Shown here: positions 24,842 through 34,202 of the stretch, in pieces | Layout: each line of letters opens with the position of its first letter | Numbering within the stretch: position 1 is the stretch's first letter | Source: CAYSPG01 sp964432885 | GTDB taxonomy: Bacteria > Bacteroidota > Bacteroidia > AKYH767-A > OLB10 | Length of the DNA: 64,000 nt | Assembly (NCBI GenBank): GCA_964432885.1 | Contig: CAYSPG010000001.1 | Span: forward strand, 310,001 to 374,000 | Direction of reading: 5' to 3' | Notes under the pieces: generated by a model | Told to the model about the DNA's origin: nothing | The model's input: only the letters and a program-made list of their open reading frames with translations | Database searches by the model: none | Position numbers and translations under genes: made by a program

Positions 24842-26440
24842 GTGAAAAAAGTTTTACTCAACGTATGTCTGTTGTTAATTTCAACAGCCATTTGTCTTTT
24901 ACTAGCCGAGTTTGTTTTCAGAAAAATGCTTTTCTCTAAAGGAGATACGTTTAAAAATTTAAAAGACCCATCGCTGTATGCCAACTATTTTGATGATGTA
25001 AACTACTGGAAACTGTATTATTTATTTGGTGGAGAATTTAAACCGCCTGATAATCCGCATCCGCTGCTTGGCTGGATTGGAGATTTTGGCAGAGGCACAT
25101 TAATGCATAATAAAATTGAAGGCACACAAAACAAGCGGCCTGTTTTGCTGTATGGCGATTCGTACGCACAATGTGTTACAGGCGTTGAGTGTTTTCAGGA
25201 TATTTTAAACAGAGACACTGCATTTGTAAAAAACCACTTCCTTTTAAATTATGGTGTTGGCGGCTATGGTGTTGACCAAATTCAATTGCTTTTTAAAAAC
25301 ACAGCTCATCATTACAAAAACCCGTTTGTAATTTTTAGTGTAATGGTTTCTGATTTAGACCGAACCATTATGCCGTTTCGTACAGGACAAAAACCGTATT
25401 ACAAAATTGAGAACGACAGTTTAATTCTGCAAGGTGTTCCTATTGATTCAAATCCTGCAAACTATATCCAAAACAATCCGCCAAATATTAAATCCTACTT
25501 ATGGAGAAAATTTTTGTATAGCGATGTAAATTTTCTTCCTTCCGGTTTAGACTCTTCGTTAAAACACATTGAGCGCACAAAGGCAGAAAAGCTATGGGTA
25601 AATGGGGTAATTCTTAAATCAGTTATTGATGAGTTACGAAATAACAACATTGATTTTATGTTTGTTGTATTTCATTATATAGAACCTGGCAATAACGAGT
25701 TTAGTGTTGACAATGACGAAGACTGGCGCGACAAATTTTTAAAAGATTTTCTTGAATCAAACAAAGTTCAATATGTATGGAGCAAGGAACTGATTAGAAA
25801 AGACGGTGCATACAACAAAACAAATATTGATAAGTACATGATTTTGGAAAATGGCCATCCCACCTCCTACTTCAATGGCTTAATTGCAGATAGAATGAAA
25901 GACGCTGTTCTGGAAAATGAAGCGTTGCACAATTACAATATCAATTGGTTTGAAAACAAAGCAAAGAATGACAACGAGTGGTTAACTTTAATAAACCAAA
26001 AAGCGGTTCAACAAAACCGCAATGCATCAGAAGTACTTAAAGAAGAAGCCGAATTTGTTTTGCTCGAAAAAATTAAAAAAGAAAATATCTCTCCATCTTT
26101 AGATTATTTATTGTCAAGAATAAATACAGATGCAACCTGGAAAAAAACGGTGGAAGAAAAAGCGCTTGCTGCCGGAGTTTCATTTGACCAACAGGCAAAA
26201 AAAGAAGCTGAGTTTATGGTTGGGTTAAATAATCAAAAAGAAAAAACAATCACTCATTGGACTTACAGTGACCGTATAAACCAAATTGTTTTAAGAATTA
26301 AATCAGACAGCGCATGGTATAAGATGGCCTATGACAAAAGCGTTTCAACAAATACACCGATTGAAACAGTATTATTTAACGAAGCTGCTTATGTATTTAA
26401 TAAAGAAAACGAAAACAACAAAACTTTTCCTTTAAAATAA
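24842..26440 (+). CDS. Membrane-anchored SGNH-type protein with C-terminal helical repeats
   Basis: This protein has 532 residues from GTG 24842, chosen because VKKVLLNVCLLLISTAICLL makes a good signal anchor and no ATG precedes it. SGNH blocks are VLLYGDSYAQ (Ser107), NYGVGGYGVDQ (137-145, block II) and ENGHPTSYF (His339, block V). Esterase or O-acyltransferase activity on a glycan is likely. The last 160 residues hold three copies of a helical repeat (about 376-408, 428-460 and 486-520) of the form I-x-x-D-x-x-W-x-x-x-V-x-x-K-A ... L-x-x-E-A-x-F-V. One similar copy sits in the divergent GH16-like gene. The next gene (GT2) starts 11 bases downstream. Confidence 0.72.
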   Translation: MKKVLLNVCLLLISTAICLLLAEFVFRKMLFSKGDTFKNLKDPSLYANYFDDVNYWKLYYLFGGEFKPPDNPHPLLGWIGDFGRGTLMHNKIEGTQNKRPVLLYGDSYAQCVTGVECFQDILNRDTAFVKNHFLLNYGVGGYGVDQIQLLFKNTAHHYKNPFVIFSVMVSDLDRTIMPFRTGQKPYYKIENDSLILQGVPIDSNPANYIQNNPPNIKSYLWRKFLYSDVNFLPSGLDSSLKHIERTKAEKLWVNGVILKSVIDELRNNNIDFMFVVFHYIEPGNNEFSVDNDEDWRDKFLKDFLESNKVQYVWSKELIRKDGAYNKTNIDKYMILENGHPTSYFNGLIADRMKDAVLENEALHNYNINWFENKAKNDNEWLTLINQKAVQQNRNASEVLKEEAEFVLLEKIKKENISPSLDYLLSRINTDATWKKTVEEKALAAGVSFDQQAKKEAEFMVGLNNQKEKTITHWTYSDRINQIVLRIKSDSAWYKMAYDKSVSTNTPIETVLFNEAAYVFNKENENNKTFPLK

Positions 26441-26451
26441 TTTTTCCTAAA

Positions 26452-27171
26452 ATGCCAACTCTCTCAATTATCGTCCCCTGCTACAACGAAGCAAAAACCA
26501 TCCATAAAATATTAGATGCTGTGCGTGCCGTGCATTTAATTGGTCAATTGCAAAAAGAAATAATTGTAGTTGACGATTGCTCGAAAGACGATTCGTATAA
26601 CGTAACTCAAAAATATTTTGAAAACGTAACGGATGTAAAATTTCAGATTGTAAAGCATGAAGTAAACAAAGGCAAAGGCGCTGCGCTTAGAACAGGTTTT
26701 GAATATGCCACCGGTGATTACATAATAGTGCAGGATGCCGATTTGGAATATGACCCAAAAGAATTTAATATTTTACTAAAGCCTATACTTGATGGCTTTG
26801 CAGATGTTGTTTATGGTTCGCGTTTTATGGGAGGCAAACCGCATCGCATTTTGTTTTTCTGGCATTCAATCGGTAACCAGTTTTTGACAATGCTATCAAA
26901 CATGTTTACCAACTTAAACTTAACGGATATGGAAACGTGTTATAAAATGTTTAAGGCAGAAATTATTAAAGGAATTAAACTAAAAGAAAACCGTTTTGGA
27001 TTTGAGCCGGAAGTAACAGCCAAGGTTGCGCGCGTAAAAAATGTGCGTGTATATGAAGTTGGCATTTCGTATTACGGCCGCACCTATGCCGAAGGAAAAA
27101 AAATTGGATGGAAAGATGGTTTTCGCGCTATTTATTGTATTTTAAAATACAATGTTTTTAGTAAAAAATAA
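26452..27171 (+). CDS. GT2 glycosyltransferase, dolichyl-phosphate-mannose synthase-like
   Basis: This 239-residue soluble GT-A enzyme without membrane helices has LSIIVPCYNEAKTIH at the start, VVDDCSKDDS (nucleotide site), KGKGAALRTGFEYATGDY, and the metal motif VQDADLEYDP (Asp95/Asp97). YGSRFMGG and ENRFGFEPEVTAKVAR follow. This matches the DPM1-like group that makes polyprenyl-phosphate hexose. It closes the plus-strand part of the glycan locus. With the GT2 at 12420 it could supply two different lipid-linked sugars to the GT-C proteins. The sugar identity cannot be read. Confidence 0.88.
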   Translation: MPTLSIIVPCYNEAKTIHKILDAVRAVHLIGQLQKEIIVVDDCSKDDSYNVTQKYFENVTDVKFQIVKHEVNKGKGAALRTGFEYATGDYIIVQDADLEYDPKEFNILLKPILDGFADVVYGSRFMGGKPHRILFFWHSIGNQFLTMLSNMFTNLNLTDMETCYKMFKAEIIKGIKLKENRFGFEPEVTAKVARVKNVRVYEVGISYYGRTYAEGKKIGWKDGFRAIYCILKYNVFSKK

Positions 27172-27220
27172 AACCTTCTGCAATTGAATTTTTATTTTTA
27201 AAGTTGAGGCAAAACTGTTG

Positions 27221-27895
27221 CTACTTTTTAATAAATTTTTTCGCAAATAATCTCTCCCTGCTATTAGTTACTAAAAAGTAAATTCCTGAATTCAGGTCTT
27301 CAAAATTGTAATCCCCACTTTTTATTACAAATGAATCGGTCAACTTACCTTGCAACGAAACAATTCTGCAATACATAGTTTCAGCAAACGAAAACAGGAT
27401 TTTATCTCCTGCAATTTTTATTTCTGACAACTCATCAGCAGGCCATACAGTGCCTACAGGATTAGTTATTATAAACAGATACTCAATGATTACTTTTAAC
27501 GAAGTATCAGCCGGGTTATAAACCTCAAACAGCACGGATGCATTGGCAGCCACATTGTTTGTAAAAGCGCCAATAATTAGTTTTTGAGGAAACTGCAAAC
27601 TATCGTACAAAATAAAGTCGGCACTATCACCGGTTTGAATGTTGGGATAAAAATTATTTTGGTCATCAAACGTTATAACCCACGAAGCAGGTATTGATGA
27701 TACATCGGCACGCCATCGCAACAATGTATCGGTATTTACATCATTAAAAATTTCGATGTAATCGTGTGCAGGCGATTGAGCAATTGTTTTGATAATCGTA
27801 GTGCTGTAATTCTGAAAATGAAATGCCTGTGCAGTAATCTTTACAGGTAAAGTCATCGCTAAACATCCCAAAGCGCAAGTCACAATTCTTCTCAT
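27221..27895 (-). CDS. Secreted protein with type IX-like C-terminal sorting domain
   Basis: This 224-residue protein has a signal peptide (residues 1-23, ending ITAQA), a beta-rich middle without recognised family, and a C-terminal segment of about 75 residues. That segment has the rhythm of a type IX sorting domain: RIVSLQGKL, GDYNFEDLNSGIYFLV and a final FAKKFIKK. It is probably exported and cell-surface-associated. It is convergent with the GT2 gene and separated from it by 49 bases. Confidence 0.7.
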   Translation of the reverse strand: MRRIVTCALGCLAMTLPVKITAQAFHFQNYSTTIIKTIAQSPAHDYIEIFNDVNTDTLLRWRADVSSIPASWVITFDDQNNFYPNIQTGDSADFILYDSLQFPQKLIIGAFTNNVAANASVLFEVYNPADTSLKVIIEYLFIITNPVGTVWPADELSEIKIAGDKILFSFAETMYCRIVSLQGKLTDSFVIKSGDYNFEDLNSGIYFLVTNSRERLFAKKFIKK

Positions 27896-28080
27896 TTCAA
27901 TAAATATCTTTCCAAATTTAAAGTAATTAAGCTACAAATGCTGTGTACTTATGTTCGAAAAAAAGAGACAAGACTAAAACCAATCTTATGCACAATAATC
28001 TGTTCATTTCGCAGTTTATAAACGGTAACTAAAGTGGGTTACACACTTACTTTAGCCTTTTGTAAAAAACACCGAACCAC

Positions 28081-30588
28081 ATGGCTAAAAAAGGAAACAC
28101 CTACAAAGAAGAAGAGGAAACAACTACCGAGAAGCAAGAAACAAAGAAGACACGCAAAAGCAAGGGAGGAAATAAAATTTCTTTTGCTTTTTTAAAAGAT
28201 GAGCGCACCCACCAACTTGCCGGATTATTTTTGATGCTGGTATCGGTTTATTTGCTAATTGCTTTTGCCTCTTATTTGTTTACCTGGACAAATGACCATG
28301 ACAAAGTATCTACCGGATGGATTAGTTTATTTACTGATACTACTACAAAGGTTGATAATTGGCTTGGTAAAACAGGAGCACTTACTTCACATTTGTTTAT
28401 CTACAATTGGTTTGGAGTTGGTTCATTTTTGTTTACGCTTATTTTTTTTATGGTAGGGTTTAAAATAGTTTTTAAAGAATCACTTTTGCCTTTCGCTAAA
28501 ACAATACGTTATTCGGTTTTTGCATTGCTGTTTTTATCTGTTTCGCTTGGTTTTATTTTTAAAAGCGTAAGTGATTTTCTTTTTTTAGGAGGCGCTTTTG
28601 GCTATGCAACATCAAATTGGCTTGAACTTGCATTGGGCAAAGCAGGCACAGGATTATTACTTGGATTTACCTTGCTTGGCTTTTCGGTAATTGCATTTAA
28701 TTTTTCACTGAAAAATTTATTTTCAAAAAAACAACTTGATGATGGGCACGATGCAGCTATTACTCCTTCAAACGAAAACACAATAGTAAATACGGATGCT
28801 GCTGCCGGTGAAAACAAAAATGAGTTTAAAGAACTTGATTTAGAAGTAGAGAAAAAAATGGATGCCGCTATTTCGGAATTAATTGAACCCGCAGCAGAAA
28901 TAAAAAATGCCAACGAAATTGAACTTGAACTTGAAACAGAAGAAGAGGAAGAAGATGCCGATGAAAATGAAACGGATGGTGATGAGCTAACACTGTCTAT
29001 TGTTGAAACCGCAACCGACCCTGTAATTGCCGAAACAGAATCAACACCCGACCAGCCCGAGCAGGTAACACTTGGCGAGTACGACCCCAAACTTGATTTA
29101 TCTTCCTATCAGTATCCTGAAATTGATTTGCTTGAAAACTATCAAAGCAAATCAAAACTTACACCGGAAGAATTAAGAGCTGAACTTGAAAGCAATAAAA
29201 ACCGCATTGTTGAAACACTTGGTCATTATAACATTGGCATTGAAAAAATTAAAGCTACCGTTGGCCCAACAGTAACACTGTTTGAAATAAATCCACAGGC
29301 CGGCATTCGCATTGCAAAAATCAAAAATCTGGAAGATGATATTGCTTTGAGTTTGTCTGCACTTGGCATTCGCATAATTGCCCCTATACCCGGCAAAGGA
29401 ACAATTGGCATTGAAGTGCCAAATCAAAATCCTGAAATGGTTCCGATGAAAAATATTTTGCAGTCAGAAAAATTTCAAAACTGCGATTATGACTTGCCTA
29501 TTGGATTAGGAAAAACTATTTCGAACGAAGTGTTTGTTGCCGATTTAGCTAAAATGCCCCACCTGTTAATGGCAGGTGCAACAGGGCAAGGCAAATCAGT
29601 TGGTTTAAACGCCATACTTGTTTCATTGCTTTATAAAAAACATCCTTCACAAATAAAATTTGTACTGGTTGACCCTAAAAAAGTTGAGCTAACATTATTT
29701 AAAACCATCGAGCGCCATTTTCTTGCCAAATTACCCGGTGAAGAAGAAGCAATTATTACTGATACCAAAAAAGTGGTTAACACGCTTAACAGTTTGTGTG
29801 TTGAAATGGATCAGCGATATGAATTATTAAAGGATGCGCAGGTAAGAAACATACGCGAATACAATGCAAAGTTTGTAGCACGCAAATTAAATCCTAACAA
29901 CGGACACAGGTTTTTGCCCTTTATTGTTTTGGTGGTTGATGAGTTTGCTGATTTGATAATGACAGCAGGCAAAGAAGTGGAAACACCCATTGCCCGCCTT
30001 GCGCAACTTGCGCGCGCAATTGGAATACATTTGATTATTGCAACACAGCGTCCATCTGTAAATATTATTACGGGTACCATTAAAGCAAACTTTCCTGCGC
30101 GCATCGCTTTCAGGGTAACTTCAAAAATTGATTCGCGCACCATCCTTGATACCGGTGGGGCCGAGCAGTTGATTGGCCGTGGCGACATGCTTTTATCAAC
30201 CGGTGCCGATTTAATAAGGTTGCAATGTGCATTTGTTGACACACCGGAAGTAGATAAGGTAACCGAGTTTATTGGCTCGCAACGCGGATATCCCGATGCA
30301 TTTTTATTGCCCGAATTTGTTGGCGACAGCGAAGGCGGAAGCGGTGAAATTGATTTAGATGATAAAGACCCTTTGTTTAATGATGCTGCCCGCATGGTGG
30401 TTCAGCACCAGCAAGGCTCGGCATCATTGCTGCAGCGAAGATTAAAACTTGGTTACAACCGCGCAGGCAGATTGATTGACCAATTGGAGGCTGCCGGTAT
30501 CATTGGCCCGTTTGAAGGAAGTAAAGCACGCGAAGTACGGATGAAAGATCCAATGGAATTGGAGAATTTGTTAAATGGAATGAAATAA
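28081..30588 (+). CDS. ftsK: DNA translocase FtsK
   Basis: This 835-residue protein has four or five N-terminal membrane helices (about residues 45-215). An acidic linker (about 230-330, very Glu/Asp-rich) links to the SpoIIIE/FtsK motor. Walker A is GATGQGKS (499-506), Walker B is VLVVDEFADL (Asp620). ATQRPSVNIITGTIKANFPA is the sensor region and RGDMLL the family motif. The C-terminal gamma winged helix reads ASLLQRRLKLGYNRAGRLID. It pumps chromosome ends at division and activates XerCD recombination at dif. The linker is short compared with E. coli FtsK, which is usual for Bacteroidota. It is followed 135 bases later by lolA. Confidence 0.96.
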   Translation: MAKKGNTYKEEEETTTEKQETKKTRKSKGGNKISFAFLKDERTHQLAGLFLMLVSVYLLIAFASYLFTWTNDHDKVSTGWISLFTDTTTKVDNWLGKTGALTSHLFIYNWFGVGSFLFTLIFFMVGFKIVFKESLLPFAKTIRYSVFALLFLSVSLGFIFKSVSDFLFLGGAFGYATSNWLELALGKAGTGLLLGFTLLGFSVIAFNFSLKNLFSKKQLDDGHDAAITPSNENTIVNTDAAAGENKNEFKELDLEVEKKMDAAISELIEPAAEIKNANEIELELETEEEEEDADENETDGDELTLSIVETATDPVIAETESTPDQPEQVTLGEYDPKLDLSSYQYPEIDLLENYQSKSKLTPEELRAELESNKNRIVETLGHYNIGIEKIKATVGPTVTLFEINPQAGIRIAKIKNLEDDIALSLSALGIRIIAPIPGKGTIGIEVPNQNPEMVPMKNILQSEKFQNCDYDLPIGLGKTISNEVFVADLAKMPHLLMAGATGQGKSVGLNAILVSLLYKKHPSQIKFVLVDPKKVELTLFKTIERHFLAKLPGEEEAIITDTKKVVNTLNSLCVEMDQRYELLKDAQVRNIREYNAKFVARKLNPNNGHRFLPFIVLVVDEFADLIMTAGKEVETPIARLAQLARAIGIHLIIATQRPSVNIITGTIKANFPARIAFRVTSKIDSRTILDTGGAEQLIGRGDMLLSTGADLIRLQCAFVDTPEVDKVTEFIGSQRGYPDAFLLPEFVGDSEGGSGEIDLDDKDPLFNDAARMVVQHQQGSASLLQRRLKLGYNRAGRLIDQLEAAGIIGPFEGSKAREVRMKDPMELENLLNGMK

Positions 30589-30723
30589 TTTTTTTACGCA
30601 CGTCAACTCACAATTACTCCTTTTCCTTTTTATTTTTGCCATACCATTCACACCGACTTCACCAAGATTGGTTTTATGGCATTGTTTATGAATGATGCAA
30701 ATTAATATCAGATATAATATTAT

Positions 30724-31365
30724 ATGAGAAAAATTATTGCTCTTGTATTTACACTTTTGTTTACTTCCGCTGCATTTGCTCAAAAAGATGCAAAATCGCA
30801 GGAAATTTTAAAAGGTATTTCAACAAAATACAAATCGTATAAGTCTCTGGCTGCAAGTTTTAAAATAACAGTTGAAAATTTAAAAGACAAAAGCAAACAA
30901 ACCGAAAAAGGAAACATTTTAATTGCAGGTAATAAATATAATCTGACTATTACCGGTCAGCAGATAATGTCAGATGGAAAAACATCATGGACATACCTGA
31001 AAGACGCAAACGAAGTACAGGTAAATGATGCCGAAGCAAAAGCGGATGGCCTCTCCCCCACAACCATATTTACAATTTACGAAACAGGTTTTGACACGCG
31101 CTTTACGGGCGAAAAAACAATTGCAGGAAAAGCGATACAACAAATTGAGTTAACTCCCCTCGACAAAAAAAAGCCGTACTTTAAAATAGAGTTACAAATA
31201 AACAAATCCGAAAAAAATATTGTAAGCGCTAAAGTGCTAAACAACAATGGCACCCACCTTACTTACGATATCGAAAAATTTACTGCTAACCCTCCTTTTC
31301 AGGACAACCAATTTGCATTTGATGCAAAAAAGTACCCCGGTGTTGAAGTTGTTGATTTACGATAA
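30724..31365 (+). CDS. lolA: Outer-membrane lipoprotein carrier protein LolA family
   Basis: This 213-residue periplasmic protein has a signal peptide (cleaved after SAAFA, residue 19). The mature part fits LolA: LKGISTKYKSYKSLAASFKI near the start, GNILIAGNKYNLTITGQQIM, then SDGKTSWTYLKDANEVQV and the late KYPGVEVVDLR ending. LolA ferries lipoproteins across the periplasm. The ftsK-lolA order is also known from other bacteria, including E. coli, and supports the call. Confidence 0.86.
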   Translation: MRKIIALVFTLLFTSAAFAQKDAKSQEILKGISTKYKSYKSLAASFKITVENLKDKSKQTEKGNILIAGNKYNLTITGQQIMSDGKTSWTYLKDANEVQVNDAEAKADGLSPTTIFTIYETGFDTRFTGEKTIAGKAIQQIELTPLDKKKPYFKIELQINKSEKNIVSAKVLNNNGTHLTYDIEKFTANPPFQDNQFAFDAKKYPGVEVVDLR

Positions 31366-31476
31366 CATCTTTTACCCACGTTTAGCCCTTTTTAATTAAC
31401 CACTTTTGCTGCAAGAACTAACAATGCAGTGTAAATAAAAAGCGACACTGTGCTTTAACTGCTGTAACCTGCAAAG

Positions 31477-31484
31477 TAGCTTTG
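31477..31484 (+). promoter_or_regulatory. -7 promoter element TAGCTTTG
   Basis: TAGCTTTG lies 12 bases before ATG 31497. It overlaps the alternative TTG start of the large protein that follows, which argues for the ATG as the true start and for a very short leader. Confidence 0.5.
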
Positions 31485-31496
31485 CCAAAGCAAAAA

Positions 31497-34202
31497 ATGA
31501 ACAGGGTTATACTTTCTTCCATAACGGCATTACTGCTTATTGCCGCACTGGCCATAGGTTATTTTTATTACGAAGGTTATACAGAAAACAAATCCACACC
31601 CGAATCGGCTTTACCACCTGATGCCGCTTTTTTTATACAAGGAAATACAAACGGACTTGTGCGTGATTTAGGTGCACTATCGTTTTGGAAAAATGCCGAC
31701 AGTTCCACTTTTATTTTTGAGCTTCGGAGAGAATTGAATTTACTTTCTGAATTTTTTTCTGCCGTAGAATTTAACAATTCTCTATCCAAGGAAAGCAATG
31801 CACTTTTTTCATTTCAGTTTACAGGTATTGACAAGGTGGATGCCCTGTTTATTTTCCCAGTCAAAAAAGATTTAAATATAGCTGCATTAACCAATTTCAT
31901 AAAAGGAAAAAGTTCGGGGGCAAGCGAAAATCCAGTGCGCGAGTTTTCAGGAGTTAATATTTATGAGCTTAATTTTAAAGGCAGCAACAAGCAATTTACG
32001 TATGCTTTTTCATCAGGGCTGTTTATCGGAAGTTTTACATCATTTCTTGTTGAAGATGCTATACGCCAGCAAAACTCAGGTAAAATTTTTGGCGGAAATA
32101 AAACTTTCTTAACCCAATACCGAGCATGGCAGGGAAAAGGCGATTATATTTTATGTACTCATTTTCCAAAACTCAAAAATTTTATCTCTGCATTTTTATC
32201 ACAGGAAAATCTTTTTACGCTTAACAGCATAGGTAAATATGCCGATTGGAGTATTCAGCATGTTATAATTACGAAAGAAAAAATTGTTGCTGATGGGTTT
32301 ATTGTTAACCGCGATACCAATACCACTTCATCGGCTTTATTGCAGTGCAATCCAACCCAATCAACATTAACTGAAATTCTACCTGCATCTGTAAACATAT
32401 TTCAATCGTTTGTTTTTGATGACTTTAATAAATGGGTTAATACAAACCAAAAGCACGCTGATGAAGATGAACAGGTGCGTATCTCCCAAAAAAATATTTC
32501 TCATGTAGAAAAAAAACATAACACTTCGATTGTAAAAAAACTTTCAAATCTTGTATCAACCGAATTAACAGCTGCTATTGCAGCAAACTCGTCAAGCAAT
32601 TACCAAAATAATCTTATTGCGTTTATAAAACTTACCGATGGCGCAAAAGCAGAGGCAGCTTTAAAAAGCTTTGCTTTATTAAGTGAAAACCAAAATAAAA
32701 AACCAATACAGTTTGAGAGTTTTAAAAAACATAAAATCGGGCTGTTGCCTTTTGATGGGTTAATGCCTTCCATTTTTGGAAGCCCGCTTTCTTCATTCCG
32801 AAAAGGATATTATACTATCCATAAAAATTATTTACTTGTTGCTGTCAAGGTTTCGGTACTTAGAAACTGTATCGAAGAAATTGATTCAGAAAAGTTCCTT
32901 TATAAAACTAAAAATTTTGAAAAAATATCAGGCTATTTAAAAGACAAATGCAATTTCTTAATTTATTCCGATGCAATGCAATCCATAAATTTATGGAGTC
33001 AATTGACCAATGAAAAAAATGTGGCACTGTTATCTGGCAAACAGGATTATTTTAAATCATTCAGTTCGTTTTTATTTATGGCAGGCAACACCTCGCAAAA
33101 TAAAATTAACTGCCGTACAGTTTTTAGTTTTGGTCAAAACATAACATCAAAAGAAACTTCTACCGACTGGAGTTATGTTGCCGATACCATGATTTATTGC
33201 GGGCCGTTTCTTGCCGTAAACAAAAAAAATAGAACAGCGTTCACCTTATTTCAGGATACTGCTCAAAACTTATTTTGCATCAACCAAACCGGAAGCGTGC
33301 TTTGGCAACAAAAAGTTGATGGATTAATCCATGGTAAAATTCAAACCGTACATTTTATTGATACCGGTATGGTTCAGTTTCTGTTTGCCACCGACAAAAA
33401 GATATACCTGATTAACGAAGATGGGTCAGCATTAGGCAACTACCCAATTAAACTACCAGCACCAAGTGCTGCAGGAGTTTTTAAAGCCGAAAACTCTTTT
33501 ATTTACTTTTTGCCTTGTGATAACCAGCGCATTTATGTGTACGATATTTCGGGACGACCAGCTAAGGGATGGGATTTAATAAATTTAAATGGAAACGTAA
33601 GCGCCATAAATTTTTACAGCCATAACACTAAAGATTATGTTTACTTTACCGATGAAGCACTTGTATTATACCTTTACCAAAACACCGGCAAATTGATTTA
33701 TAAATCGTTCATGCGACAACCTGCTGCCGGCAACCAACTCTCAGTAATTGCTGATTCAACAATAAATATTACTGTATCCGACAGCACCGGTACTATATAT
33801 ACTTACAGGCCGAACAATACTGTTTCTATCAGAAGTACAGATTACACAGGCAAGGTAACAGGTTATATACACGCAGATGTAAACGGTGACAATTTATCCG
33901 AACATCTTTTTATTCACCCCAATAACATTACTGCTTTAAAAAATGATTTCACATTGCTTTATAAGTACCCATCAACTGCAACCCTTAACGGCAGTGCTGA
34001 AATTATTGAAACCGAAAACAAAAAATATTTGATGGTTTATACCGAAGAAAACAGGATGATTATACTTGATGAAAAAGGAAAAATGTTAAAAGGATTTCCT
34101 TTAGTAGGAAGCAACGCAGCCATCATTTGTGAGGGTAAAAAATTTCATATTGTATTAAAAGAAAACAGCAATACAATTAAAGCCTACAAAACTGAGAATT
34201 AG
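31497..34202 (+). CDS. Large membrane-anchored protein of unknown function
   Basis: This 901-residue protein starts at ATG 31497 (MNRVILSSITALLLIAALAI). One N-terminal membrane anchor is followed by an extracytoplasmic part. Residues about 30-550 look like a mixed alpha/beta region reminiscent of DUF3352-type proteins (ALPPDAAFFIQGNTNGL; VDALFIFPVKKD). Residues about 560-900 are beta-propeller-like, with repeats such as LFCINQTGSVLWQQKVDG, KIYLINEDGSALGNYPIKLP, RIYVYDISGRPAKGWDLI and MIILDEKGKMLKGFPLVG at spacing of 40-50 residues. I do not recognise the whole. It lies 130 bases after lolA. Its stop interlocks with that of the convergent aminotransferase gene. Confidence 0.75.
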   Translation: MNRVILSSITALLLIAALAIGYFYYEGYTENKSTPESALPPDAAFFIQGNTNGLVRDLGALSFWKNADSSTFIFELRRELNLLSEFFSAVEFNNSLSKESNALFSFQFTGIDKVDALFIFPVKKDLNIAALTNFIKGKSSGASENPVREFSGVNIYELNFKGSNKQFTYAFSSGLFIGSFTSFLVEDAIRQQNSGKIFGGNKTFLTQYRAWQGKGDYILCTHFPKLKNFISAFLSQENLFTLNSIGKYADWSIQHVIITKEKIVADGFIVNRDTNTTSSALLQCNPTQSTLTEILPASVNIFQSFVFDDFNKWVNTNQKHADEDEQVRISQKNISHVEKKHNTSIVKKLSNLVSTELTAAIAANSSSNYQNNLIAFIKLTDGAKAEAALKSFALLSENQNKKPIQFESFKKHKIGLLPFDGLMPSIFGSPLSSFRKGYYTIHKNYLLVAVKVSVLRNCIEEIDSEKFLYKTKNFEKISGYLKDKCNFLIYSDAMQSINLWSQLTNEKNVALLSGKQDYFKSFSSFLFMAGNTSQNKINCRTVFSFGQNITSKETSTDWSYVADTMIYCGPFLAVNKKNRTAFTLFQDTAQNLFCINQTGSVLWQQKVDGLIHGKIQTVHFIDTGMVQFLFATDKKIYLINEDGSALGNYPIKLPAPSAAGVFKAENSFIYFLPCDNQRIYVYDISGRPAKGWDLINLNGNVSAINFYSHNTKDYVYFTDEALVLYLYQNTGKLIYKSFMRQPAAGNQLSVIADSTINITVSDSTGTIYTYRPNNTVSIRSTDYTGKVTGYIHADVNGDNLSEHLFIHPNNITALKNDFTLLYKYPSTATLNGSAEIIETENKKYLMVYTEENRMIILDEKGKMLKGFPLVGSNAAIICEGKKFHIVLKENSNTIKAYKTEN

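Noticed and set aside
28602..29090. 162-codon antisense frame opposite the ftsK linker
   Set aside because: Its Ser-rich sequence is the mirror of the Glu/Asp-rich linker of FtsK; no family features.
30571..30783. 70-codon minus frame between ftsK and lolA
   Set aside because: It overlaps both genes and has no signal, motif or start context.
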